DNA from: an uncultured Desulfovibrio sp.
Lineage (GTDB): Bacteria > Desulfobacterota > Desulfovibrionia > Desulfovibrionales > Desulfovibrionaceae
Assembly (NCBI GenBank): GCA_900553065.1
Contig: USBZ01000020.1
Span: forward strand, 1 to 34,829
Reading direction: 5' to 3'
DNA: 34,829 nt
Shown in pieces: positions 1 through 7,572 of the stretch. The notes under the pieces were generated by a model. The model ran no database searches. It was not told the DNA's origin and was given only the letters and a program-made list of their open reading frames with translations. Made by a program: the position numbers and the translations under genes. Position 1 is the first letter of the stretch; the number at the start of each line of letters is the position of its first letter.

Positions 1-252
1 TTTTTTAATTATATATGAAATGGAATCTTTATTAATAATATAATTGAATCGAAAGAGGCTGTATTATATATCGCAAGGAAATTAGACGTTGTTATTATGG
101 TCTTCAAAGGGCAGTCTGCTGCTTTGTGCAAAAAGAGCTGCCGGTACTGAACGGATATACGGTGTAAGGCATGGCCGGACGCCATGCCCGCATCCTGTGT
201 TCAGGACATCTAAACGGAAATCCGCCCGGATTTTCGGGAATGAAGGTCTTCC
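1..252 (+). promoter_or_regulatory. AT-rich leader of the polysaccharide operon, with candidate promoter
   Basis: No gene is visible in this stretch. The first ~110 bases are very AT-rich, unlike manC. A sigma70-like promoter can be proposed: TTGAAT at 44-49, a 17-base spacer, and TATATC at 67-72. That would give an untranslated leader of about 170 bases. The leader contains a perfect 8-bp inverted repeat, GGCATGGC at 168-175 and GCCATGCC at 181-188, and a smaller one, AAATCC at 218-223 and GGATTT at 228-233. Neither has a convincing T-run. A GAAGG Shine-Dalgarno sequence lies just before the manC start at 253. Promoter boxes are matched by eye only. Confidence 0.4.
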
Positions 253-1680
253 ATGCTAAAGATTCAGCCTGTCATACTTTGCGGCGGCTCCGGTACCAGA
301 CTGTGGCCCGCTTCCCGAACCAGGTATCCCAAGCAGTTCATGCTTCTTGGCAACGGCAGCACGCTGTTCAAGGAAACGCTCCGAAGAACGGAGTGTCTGG
401 AAGAAACCAGGCCGCCCATCATTGTCAGCAATGACGCCTGTCGATTCTTCGTCACAGCGGCTCTGGGAGAGGAGGGACGAGAAGGGACCGTCATTCTTGA
501 GCCGCAGAGCCGCAATACGGCTCCGGCCATAGCGCTGGCGGCGTGCTCGGCGCTGGAGAACGACGATGCGCTCCTGCTGGTGCTGCCATCGGATCATAAG
601 TTCGAACATCCGGAAATTTTCTGCCGTGCGGTGGAAAAGGCACGGGGGGCGGCGGAAAGCGGACTGCTCGTCACCTTCGGCATATCGCCGTCGTCGCCCG
701 AGACCGGATACGGATACATCCGCAAAGGCGAGGCTCTGCCGGACGACGGCGTGTTCCGTGTTTCAAAATTTCTGGAGAAACCGGAGAAGGACGCGGCGGA
801 AGCCATGCTGTCGGAAGGCGGATACTACTGGAATTCCGGCATCTTTTTCTTCCGGGCCTCCGCCTTCATGAAGGAACTTGAGACGTTTGCGCCGGATGTC
901 TGGCGGGCCGCCTCTTCGGCATGGAGCGAACGCCGGACGGATCTTTCCTTTATTCGCCCGGGACAGAGTTTCTGTCAGTCTCCGGCCATTTCCATCGACT
1001 ATGCCGTGATGGAGCATACAGACAGGGCCGCCGTTGTTCCCGTGGACTGCGGCTGGAGCGATCTCGGCTCCTGGGAGGCCTTCTATGAGATAACTCAGAA
1101 GGATCAGTTCGGGAACGCCTGCGAAGGCGACGTGATCACGGAAAATGCGCGCAACTGCTATCTGCGCAGCTCCGGCAGACTGATAGCCGCTCTGGACGTG
1201 CATGATCTGGCCGTGGTGGAAACCAGAGACGCCATTCTCGTGACGGACAGACGCCGCTCGCAGGACGTCAGGCATGTGGTGGAAAAGCTGAAGCTGGAAA
1301 AGCGTCCGGAGTCCGACATTCATCTCAAGGTCTACCGCCCCTGGGGCAGCTACGAAACGCTGGTCATGTCCGACCGTTTTCAGGTGAAGCGCATCGTGGT
1401 CAGCCCGGGTGAGGAGAATTCGCTCCAGATGCACTATCACCGGGCCGAACACTGGATCATCGTGAGCGGCACGGCGGAGGTCATTATCGGCGATGAGGTG
1501 CATCTTCTTACGGAAAACGAGTCGATCTATGTTCCTCTGGGCATGCGGCACAGAATAAAGAATCCGGGCACGATTCCTCTTGTTTTCATTGAGGTGCAGT
1601 CCGGCGCCTATCTGGGAGAGGACGACATCGTGCGTCTTCAGGATCACTACGGCCGTGCCGATGCGGAGGCCCGGGCATGA
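253..1680 (+). CDS. manC: Mannose-1-phosphate guanylyltransferase / mannose-6-phosphate isomerase
   Basis: Bifunctional cytoplasmic enzyme of GDP-mannose synthesis. The N-terminal domain makes GDP-mannose from mannose-1-phosphate and GTP; the C-terminal cupin domain interconverts fructose-6-phosphate and mannose-6-phosphate. The 475 residues match the usual length of the two-domain family. Visible are the nucleotide-binding loop CGGSGTRLWPASR starting at residue 10, an FLEKP motif near 174, WNSGIFFF near 193, and the type II isomerase cupin signature HYHRAEHW at 394-401 followed by a GTAEV-like strand. The ATG at 253 has GAAGG upstream. It is the first visible gene of the locus, and its stop overlaps the start of manB (ATGA), which implies translational coupling. 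Close relatives include AlgA, CpsB and XanB. Assignment is confident. Confidence 0.96.
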   Translation: MLKIQPVILCGGSGTRLWPASRTRYPKQFMLLGNGSTLFKETLRRTECLEETRPPIIVSNDACRFFVTAALGEEGREGTVILEPQSRNTAPAIALAACSALENDDALLLVLPSDHKFEHPEIFCRAVEKARGAAESGLLVTFGISPSSPETGYGYIRKGEALPDDGVFRVSKFLEKPEKDAAEAMLSEGGYYWNSGIFFFRASAFMKELETFAPDVWRAASSAWSERRTDLSFIRPGQSFCQSPAISIDYAVMEHTDRAAVVPVDCGWSDLGSWEAFYEITQKDQFGNACEGDVITENARNCYLRSSGRLIAALDVHDLAVVETRDAILVTDRRRSQDVRHVVEKLKLEKRPESDIHLKVYRPWGSYETLVMSDRFQVKRIVVSPGEENSLQMHYHRAEHWIIVSGTAEVIIGDEVHLLTENESIYVPLGMRHRIKNPGTIPLVFIEVQSGAYLGEDDIVRLQDHYGRADAEARA

Positions 1681-3026
1681 ATCTTTCCTGCTTCAAGGCG
1701 TATGACATACGGGGACGCTTTCCCGACGTGCTGAATGAGAATATGGCGTGGCTTGTCGGCCGTGCCTTTGCGGAAGAGTTTTGTCCGAAGCGCGTGGTCA
1801 TCGGCCACGATGCCCGGCTGTCCGGCCCTGCACTTTACCGTGCGCTCGGGGAGGGCCTGCTCGATGCCGGAGTGGACGTGACGGGCACAGGCCTGTGCGG
1901 CACGGAAGAAATATATTTTGCCGCATTTGCCGAGGGATTCGACGGCGGCATCATGGTAACGGGCAGTCACAACCCGGCCGATGAGAACGGATTCAAGCTG
2001 GTGCGCGGGGGAGCCGTGCCTGTAAGCGGCGATTCCGGGCTTTTTGCCATGCGCGAGCACATAGCTTCTGGCCGGGCGTTTCCGCAGAGGGAACGGGGCC
2101 GTTTTTCCGAGGCAAGTTTTCGGGACGACTATGTGGAACATCTCATGAGCTATGTCCGGCCGGAAACACTGCGTCCTTTCCGTATTGTGGCCGATGCCGG
2201 AAATGGAACGGCCGGTCTTGTGATGAAAAAGCTCGCGGAGCGACTTCCCTTCGATATCGTGCTCATCAACGGGGAGCCGGACGGAACCTTTCTGGACGGC
2301 GTTCCCAATCCGTTGCTGCCGGAAAAGCGTGCTCGGACGGCCCGGGCCGTGCTCGAGTACGGGGCCGACTTCGGCATTGCCTGGGACGGCGATTTCGACC
2401 GCTGCTTCTTCTATGACTCCCAGGGGCGCTTTATCGAGGGCTACTATCTTGTCGGCATGATCGCTCAGGCGCTTCTGGAAGAGCATCCCGGGGCAAAGAT
2501 CATTCACGATCCCCGTCTGATCTGGAATACGCAGGCCGTGGTCGAGGCTTCGGGCGGCGTAGCCGTGGAGTCCAGAACGGGGCACGCCTTCATCAAGGAA
2601 CGCATGCGGGCTGAAAACGCACTCTACGGCGGCGAGATGAGTGCTCATCACTACTTCCGCCGCTTTGCCTACTGTGACTCCGGCATGATTTCCTGGCTTC
2701 TTGTGGCGCAGCGTCTCAGCTCTTCAGGCATGACGCTGGCTGAATGCGTGGAAGACAGAATGAAGGCCTTCCCCTGCAGCGGCGAGATCAATTCCCGGGT
2801 GCAGGATGCCCGCGTCGTCATGGAAAGCGTGGAGCGTCGTTACTGCGTTATGCCGCAGGCCTCTCTTTCGCATATCGACGGCCTTTCCGTGGCCTTTCCC
2901 GAATGGAGATTCAATCTCCGCCCTTCCAATACGGAACCGGTGCTTCGGCTCAATGTGGAGAGCCGGGGCGATGAGAATCTCATGAAAGCAAAAACCGAAG
3001 AACTGCTGGCCATGATCCGCCAGTAA
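1677..3026 (+). CDS. manB: Phosphomannomutase / phosphoglucomutase
   Basis: Cytoplasmic alpha-D-phosphohexomutase converting mannose-6-phosphate to mannose-1-phosphate, the substrate of the preceding ManC. All four family signatures are visible: the phosphoserine loop TGSHNP with Ser97, the magnesium loop DGDFDR at 237-242, the sugar-binding loop GEMS at 319-322, and the phosphate-binding loop RPSNTEP from 415. The length of 449 residues is typical. The start overlaps manC by four bases, and 11 bases separate its stop from gmd. The family often also handles glucose phosphates (AlgC type); the sequence alone does not settle specificity, but position between manC and gmd argues for mannose. Confidence 0.95.
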   Translation: MNLSCFKAYDIRGRFPDVLNENMAWLVGRAFAEEFCPKRVVIGHDARLSGPALYRALGEGLLDAGVDVTGTGLCGTEEIYFAAFAEGFDGGIMVTGSHNPADENGFKLVRGGAVPVSGDSGLFAMREHIASGRAFPQRERGRFSEASFRDDYVEHLMSYVRPETLRPFRIVADAGNGTAGLVMKKLAERLPFDIVLINGEPDGTFLDGVPNPLLPEKRARTARAVLEYGADFGIAWDGDFDRCFFYDSQGRFIEGYYLVGMIAQALLEEHPGAKIIHDPRLIWNTQAVVEASGGVAVESRTGHAFIKERMRAENALYGGEMSAHHYFRRFAYCDSGMISWLLVAQRLSSSGMTLAECVEDRMKAFPCSGEINSRVQDARVVMESVERRYCVMPQASLSHIDGLSVAFPEWRFNLRPSNTEPVLRLNVESRGDENLMKAKTEELLAMIRQ

Positions 3027-3037
3027 GGAGAACAGAC

Positions 3038-4081
3038 ATGAAACGCGCTCTTATTACCGGCATCACCGGACAGGACGGCTCCTATCTTGCGGAATTTCTG
3101 CTGGAGAAGGGATATGAAGTGCACGGCATGGTCAGGCGTTCCGCCACGGAAAGGAGGGAGCGGATCGTGCACCTGGAGGGAAATCCCCATGTGCATCTGC
3201 ACTACGGGGATCTTGCCGATTCGTTGAGCATTGTCCGCATCATCGGCCTGGTTAAGCCGGATGAAATCTACAATCTTGCGGCGCAGAGCCATGTGAAGGT
3301 CAGCTTTGAAGTGCCGGAGTATACGGCCGACGTCGTGGCCACGGGAGTGCTGCGCGTGCTCGAAGCCGTACGACTCTGCGGGCTTGAAAAAAGCTGCCGC
3401 ATTTATCAGGCATCCACGTCCGAGCTGTACGGCAAGGTGGAGGAGTGCCCGCAGAACGAGAATACGCCCTTTCATCCCTATTCGCCGTATGCCGTGGCCA
3501 AGCAGTACGGCTTCTGGATCACGAGGGAATACCGCGAAGCCTACGGCATGTACGCCTGCTCCGGCATTCTGTTCAATCATGAATCCGAGAGAAGGGGAGA
3601 AACCTTCGTTACCCGCAAGATCACGCTGGCTGCGGCCCGCATTGCCGCAGGCCTTCAGGACAGGCTTCTGCTCGGCAATCTTTCCGCATTGCGCGACTGG
3701 GGCCATGCCCGAGACTATGTGGAGTGCATGTGGCTCATTCTGCAGCAGGATACGCCGGAGGATTTCGTCATTGCCACGGGCGAGCAGCATTCCGTGCGTG
3801 AATTCTGCACGCTGGCGTTCCGCGAAGCGGGCATTGAACTGGAATTTCGCGGGGAGGCGGAGAAGGAAGTCGGTATCGACAAAGCCGACGGCCGGATTCT
3901 GGTGGAGGTTTCTCCCGAGTTCTACCGGCCGACGGATGTTGTGAATCTGTGGGGTGATCCGACAAAGGCTCGTACGAAGCTGGGCTGGAATCCTACGAAG
4001 ACGCCGTTCGAGGAACTGGTGAGGCGCATGGTCCGCCACGATATGGAACTCGTGAAGCGCGAGGCGGAGCTTGGGGCATGA
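3038..4081 (+). CDS. gmd: GDP-mannose 4,6-dehydratase
   Basis: Extended short-chain dehydrogenase that converts GDP-mannose to GDP-4-keto-6-deoxy-D-mannose using bound NADP. The dinucleotide loop GITGQDG is at 8-14. The catalytic set is visible as T127 and E129 in STSELYG, and Y151/K155 in the YxxxK motif; the spacing equals that of E. coli Gmd (T132, E134, Y156, K160). RNHRG-type NADP contacts are represented by VRRS near residue 30. Length 347 is normal, though slightly short. An AAGGAG-like site precedes the ATG. Its last bases overlap the cupin gene that follows (ATGA). The product is a branch point to fucose, rhamnose, talose, colitose or perosamine. Confidence 0.95.
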   Translation: MKRALITGITGQDGSYLAEFLLEKGYEVHGMVRRSATERRERIVHLEGNPHVHLHYGDLADSLSIVRIIGLVKPDEIYNLAAQSHVKVSFEVPEYTADVVATGVLRVLEAVRLCGLEKSCRIYQASTSELYGKVEECPQNENTPFHPYSPYAVAKQYGFWITREYREAYGMYACSGILFNHESERRGETFVTRKITLAAARIAAGLQDRLLLGNLSALRDWGHARDYVECMWLILQQDTPEDFVIATGEQHSVREFCTLAFREAGIELEFRGEAEKEVGIDKADGRILVEVSPEFYRPTDVVNLWGDPTKARTKLGWNPTKTPFEELVRRMVRHDMELVKREAELGA

Positions 4082-4434
4082 TTACCTTTCTTAAGCCGGA
4101 TTTTTCCTTTTCCGACGAACGGGGCTTTCTGGTGCAGCTGTGCCGCGACGGCTGGAAGCAGATCAACGTAAGCGGCTCCTCCGCAGGAACGAGGCGCGGC
4201 GGGCATTACCACAAGAACAACAGGGAAGCGTTCTTCGTGGTTGAGGGCCGCATCGACATGGAACTTGAACGGCAGGGTGAGCGACGTACCTGTTCCGCCG
4301 GCAGGGGAGAATTTTTCGTCATTGATCCGTATGTGGCGCATACCTTCTTTTATCCCGTGAACACCGTCACGGTGGCCATGTACGACAAGGGCGTGGAGAA
4401 CCCGGACGGCTCGAAGGACATTCATGCTTTGTGA
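4078..4434 (+). CDS. Stand-alone cupin protein, probable nucleotide-sugar modifying enzyme
   Basis: A 118-residue single-domain cupin. The first cupin motif is exact in spacing: H43, H45, E50 and G57 (HxH-x4-E-x6-G); a second-motif histidine is probably H88 in DPYVAHTF. The closing segment (DKGVENPDGSKDIHAL) resembles small cupins in capsule loci, such as the C-terminal domain of FnlB/WbjC-type proteins, and distantly WxcM/FdtA sugar 3,4-ketoisomerases. It is translationally coupled to gmd and followed closely by an SDR gene, so I infer that it acts on GDP-4-keto-6-deoxymannose or supports the SDR. No aminotransferase is present, which makes a classical FdtA-FdtB route to an amino sugar unlikely. 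The exact reaction is unknown. Confidence 0.7.
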   Translation: MITFLKPDFSFSDERGFLVQLCRDGWKQINVSGSSAGTRRGGHYHKNNREAFFVVEGRIDMELERQGERRTCSAGRGEFFVIDPYVAHTFFYPVNTVTVAMYDKGVENPDGSKDIHAL

Positions 4435-4443
4435 GGTGCGGCC

Positions 4444-5322
4444 ATGTATGTGGTTATAGGCGCGGGCGGTTTTCTCGGAAATTATCTCATACGAGCCATA
4501 CTTGAGCTTACCAAAGAGAACGTTCTTGCGGTATCGAGATCCTCTTCAAGCAGAAGAATAAACGCTCGTGTGGAGCAGGCAAGGTGTGATGTAACGCACA
4601 GAGAAGACATTTATTCCCTGTATGAAAGAGTGCGGCATGAGAAAATCAAGGTACTGTACCTTGCTGCCATGCACCATCCTGACGAGATTTTGACGTCTCC
4701 TCTAAGAGCATGGAATGCCAATATTGCTGCGCTGGCCGACTTCTTGGGAATCTTTGAGTCTATGGATGCCTTTTACTACACCTCTACGGAAGTGGTGTAC
4801 GGAGAGACTGGAGGCATACCCGTGGATGAGTCGGCGCCTCTTCATCCGATCAGTCGGTACGGAGAACTGAAAGCGCTGGCGGAGCAAATAGTTATTGCAG
4901 CGGGACATCATGTAGTACGTTATCCTGTGCTCATGGGACCGAGCCTTGTTGCCGGAAAAAAGCATTTTTACGATGAAATTGTGGATGCGGCGTTTTGTGG
5001 CCGTCGTATGGAGATGTTCCATGACCAGAAGCGCTCCATGCTGGATTTTCGTACGGCGGCGGAGCTGACCGTGCGTCTTATGGAATGCCCAGAAGCGCGC
5101 AGGTATAACGTGGTGAATGTCTCCAGTGACGAAGTCCTTTCCAAATATGATATGGCGGTGCGCATCGCTGAGGCGCATGGGCTGGACAGTTCCGGCTTCG
5201 TTGCTGTGACCATGGGGAGCTCCCCGGTATTCAAGGAAAAGCGGGCTTCGGAGACCATTCTTGATAATAACCTTATTAAAAACATTCTTCAGTTGCCCAA
5301 CATCACCATGAGGTTTGAGTAA
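4444..5322 (+). CDS. NAD(P)-dependent SDR epimerase/reductase of nucleotide sugars
   Basis: A 292-residue extended SDR. A glycine-rich cofactor loop (GAGGFLG) starts at about residue 7; the active-site strand reads YTSTEVVYGE with S114/T115, and Y139/K143 form the YxxxK pair in RYGELK. A GAGGTG ribosome site lies just upstream. Following gmd and a cupin, it most likely reduces the 4-keto group of GDP-4-keto-6-deoxymannose, giving GDP-rhamnose (Rmd type) or GDP-6-deoxytalose; FnlB-like reductases are another parallel because they pair an SDR with a cupin. The choice cannot be made from motifs. Base composition falls compared with gmd, marking the edge of the AT-rich insert that follows. The stop almost touches the next gene. 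Confidence 0.8.
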   Translation: MYVVIGAGGFLGNYLIRAILELTKENVLAVSRSSSSRRINARVEQARCDVTHREDIYSLYERVRHEKIKVLYLAAMHHPDEILTSPLRAWNANIAALADFLGIFESMDAFYYTSTEVVYGETGGIPVDESAPLHPISRYGELKALAEQIVIAAGHHVVRYPVLMGPSLVAGKKHFYDEIVDAAFCGRRMEMFHDQKRSMLDFRTAAELTVRLMECPEARRYNVVNVSSDEVLSKYDMAVRIAEAHGLDSSGFVAVTMGSSPVFKEKRASETILDNNLIKNILQLPNITMRFE

Positions 5323-5323
5323 A

Positions 5324-6367
5324 ATGAAAAATAATGAGCATATTTCTATTTTTTATGAAGGACAAGATGATCTGGTTGAAATATTGGCAACGTCTATGTG
5401 CAGTATTTGCTATAATACGAATTCATTTATTGATTTCTTTATATTGGACTGCGGTATAAGTAGTTTTAACAAGAGGATGATAAATTTATTAAAAGATAAG
5501 TTTGATAATTTTTCTATAGAGTATATTCCTGTTGATCTTAAACAGTTTGAAGGGTTGAAAGGATGGCCTGCAGGTTCAAAATTTTTAGACTGCTATTCAA
5601 GATTGCTCATCCCAGAACTGAAAAATGATATAAATAAAGCTATTTATTTGGATAGTGATATTATTGCATTGGATGATATATGCAAACTTTGGAATGAAGA
5701 TATAGAAAATTATGATTTTGGAGCTTGTCCTGATATTGGATATAATAAATTTTTTCAAGAAAATTGTGTAAAGAAGCTTGGTGTTGACAGGTCTCATATA
5801 TATGCAAATGCAGGAGTGCTTATAAACTGTGAGAGATGGAGATGTAATAATATATCTAATAAACTTATAAAAATAGCAAAAGACAATAAAGATGATATAC
5901 TTGTAATTATAGAAGATATACTTAGTGTTTTATATAATGGAAATAACTATAAGATATTGAATAATAGATATAATCTTGCAGACAGGACGAATGAAATAGG
6001 ACGCATAAATGCTGAATATATAAATGATGATTATATGAATGATGAATGGAAAAATGTGGTGCTTCAACATTTGTCTCCTGGTAAGGCATGGAAAATATTA
6101 AAGAATAATTATAACAACAGAGAATTAAAATTTTTTAGCGCGTTTTGGTTTTTTGCTTACATGACGCCGTATTACCACGGTATGGTTAATAAATATATAT
6201 TTTATACAAATGAATTGCTTGTTCATTTTAATATAAGAATGTCTAAACCGTTAAAAGTGAAATATAAACTCTTGGGAATACCAATATTCGTAATACGAAG
6301 AAACAATAATAAAACAAAGTATCAATTGTTTGGGTGTATAACCATATTTACATCTAAGGAGAACTAG
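5324..6367 (+). CDS. Glycosyltransferase family 8 protein, AT-rich
   Basis: Probably a retaining GT8 transferase that uses a UDP-sugar and a divalent metal, like the LPS 1,2-glucosyl/galactosyltransferases. Visible features are YLDSD with the DxD metal motif at D110-D112, a preceding RLLIPEL segment typical of GT8, and an ANAGVLINCERW segment downstream. A TTG at 5315 is also in frame, but ATG 5324, after the upstream stop and with GAGG nearby, is the better start (347 residues). The gene is strikingly AT-rich, about 30% GC by eye, and rich in Asn, Ile, Lys and Asp, unlike every neighbour; this suggests recent transfer. The C-terminus carries two copies of an LLGIPIF-type repeat (G318 and G337). 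Confidence 0.85.
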   Translation: MKNNEHISIFYEGQDDLVEILATSMCSICYNTNSFIDFFILDCGISSFNKRMINLLKDKFDNFSIEYIPVDLKQFEGLKGWPAGSKFLDCYSRLLIPELKNDINKAIYLDSDIIALDDICKLWNEDIENYDFGACPDIGYNKFFQENCVKKLGVDRSHIYANAGVLINCERWRCNNISNKLIKIAKDNKDDILVIIEDILSVLYNGNNYKILNNRYNLADRTNEIGRINAEYINDDYMNDEWKNVVLQHLSPGKAWKILKNNYNNRELKFFSAFWFFAYMTPYYHGMVNKYIFYTNELLVHFNIRMSKPLKVKYKLLGIPIFVIRRNNNKTKYQLFGCITIFTSKEN

Positions 6368-6368
6368 T

Positions 6369-7460
6369 ATGAAGGTCACCATCACCACGACGACGATTCA
6401 TGTACCGTATTTGATAGAGGATTATATTAAAGACGTTCTGAACCACAACCGGCAGAGCGATGTGGATTTCGTCATCACCGGCGACAGGAAGACGCCGCAG
6501 GAAGCCTCTGCCTACTGCCGGAGCTTGGAGGATCGCTATGGAGTGTCCATATGTTTCATGGATGTCGAGGCTCAGGAACGTTTCATGGAGTCCCGTCCGG
6601 TACTGAACGGCTTTCTGCCTTGGAACTGCCTTCAGCGCAGGGACGTGGCCATTTTAAAAGCGTACGATGAAGGTGCGGACATCATTGTACTGATTGACGA
6701 CGACAACTACATATCCTGTGAGGACTATGTGGGAGGGCATCTGCATCTGGGGGCTCCGGTGGAGATGGAGGTTATTTCGTCGCCTTCCGGATGGTACAAT
6801 ATTTGCCAGTGTCTGAAAGACAGAAACGGACGTCCATTTTTTCCTCGGGGGTATTCCTGGCCTGAGCGCGTCAACGACGTACGCGAGGTTTGCGTGTCGA
6901 GAGAGAAGGTACGCTGTGTTGCCAACGGCGGCTTCTGGCTCGGCGATCCCGATATAGACGCCGTCACGCGCCTGTCTGCCCCCATTGATGTGGTGGCCTG
7001 TGATCGGGAAGAAAATTTTGCTCTCGGCAGAGGGGTGTACAGTCCTTTCAATTCTCAGAATACGGCCATTCACCGGGATGTGGTGCCTGCCTATTTTCTC
7101 TGTCCCGGAATAGGGCGTTTTGACGATATATGGGCTTCGTATGTCATAGAGCGCATTGCCTGGCATCTGGGAGACTTCATCAGCTTCGGAGAGCCTCTGG
7201 TTAGGCAGAACCGTAATGAGCATGATCTTTGGGTGGACGTTCGTGCGGAAGAGGCTGGGACAAGATATACGCCGGATTTCTGCCGCTGGCTGAGGGAGGT
7301 TCCTCTCTCCGGCTCCACCTATCGCGACTGCGCAGAGGAACTCATGCGCGGACTCAAAGCTCTGATCGATACACAGCCCGACAGCGTGTTGCCCTGCGAA
7401 AAGAGAGCTTTTTTCAATCACTTTATTGATGGCTCGCTGCTCTGGACCAGGTCCGTATAG
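6369..7460 (+). CDS. Reversibly glycosylated polypeptide-like protein (GT75-like)
   Basis: 363 residues. I recognise similarity to the plant RGP / UDP-arabinopyranose mutase family (GT75). A DDDN acidic motif lies at 110-113, in the place of the RGP DDD metal site. A GGFWLGDPDIDA stretch (GDPDIDA at 192-198) matches the RGP region LNIPDYDA, and a GRFDDIWASYV segment with D252/D253 matches RGP GRYDDMWAG. These appear in the same order as in RGPs. Plant RGPs interconvert UDP-arabinopyranose and UDP-arabinofuranose and self-glycosylate at an arginine. Whether this protein is a mutase or a transferase is unknown; its place among glycosyltransferases fits either. AAGGAG inside the end of the GT8 gene serves as its ribosome site, one base separating the genes. 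Composition returns to GC-rich. Confidence 0.6.
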   Translation: MKVTITTTTIHVPYLIEDYIKDVLNHNRQSDVDFVITGDRKTPQEASAYCRSLEDRYGVSICFMDVEAQERFMESRPVLNGFLPWNCLQRRDVAILKAYDEGADIIVLIDDDNYISCEDYVGGHLHLGAPVEMEVISSPSGWYNICQCLKDRNGRPFFPRGYSWPERVNDVREVCVSREKVRCVANGGFWLGDPDIDAVTRLSAPIDVVACDREENFALGRGVYSPFNSQNTAIHRDVVPAYFLCPGIGRFDDIWASYVIERIAWHLGDFISFGEPLVRQNRNEHDLWVDVRAEEAGTRYTPDFCRWLREVPLSGSTYRDCAEELMRGLKALIDTQPDSVLPCEKRAFFNHFIDGSLLWTRSV

Positions 7461-7572
7461 ACCGGTCAGCTCAAAGAGCAGGGGGGACTGAGGCAGCGGC
7501 TTTTATTGAGCATGAGAGAGCTCAGAGAGCCTTTGTTTATGGCTGAATGCCGGGAGACAGAGGAGGGGATGG

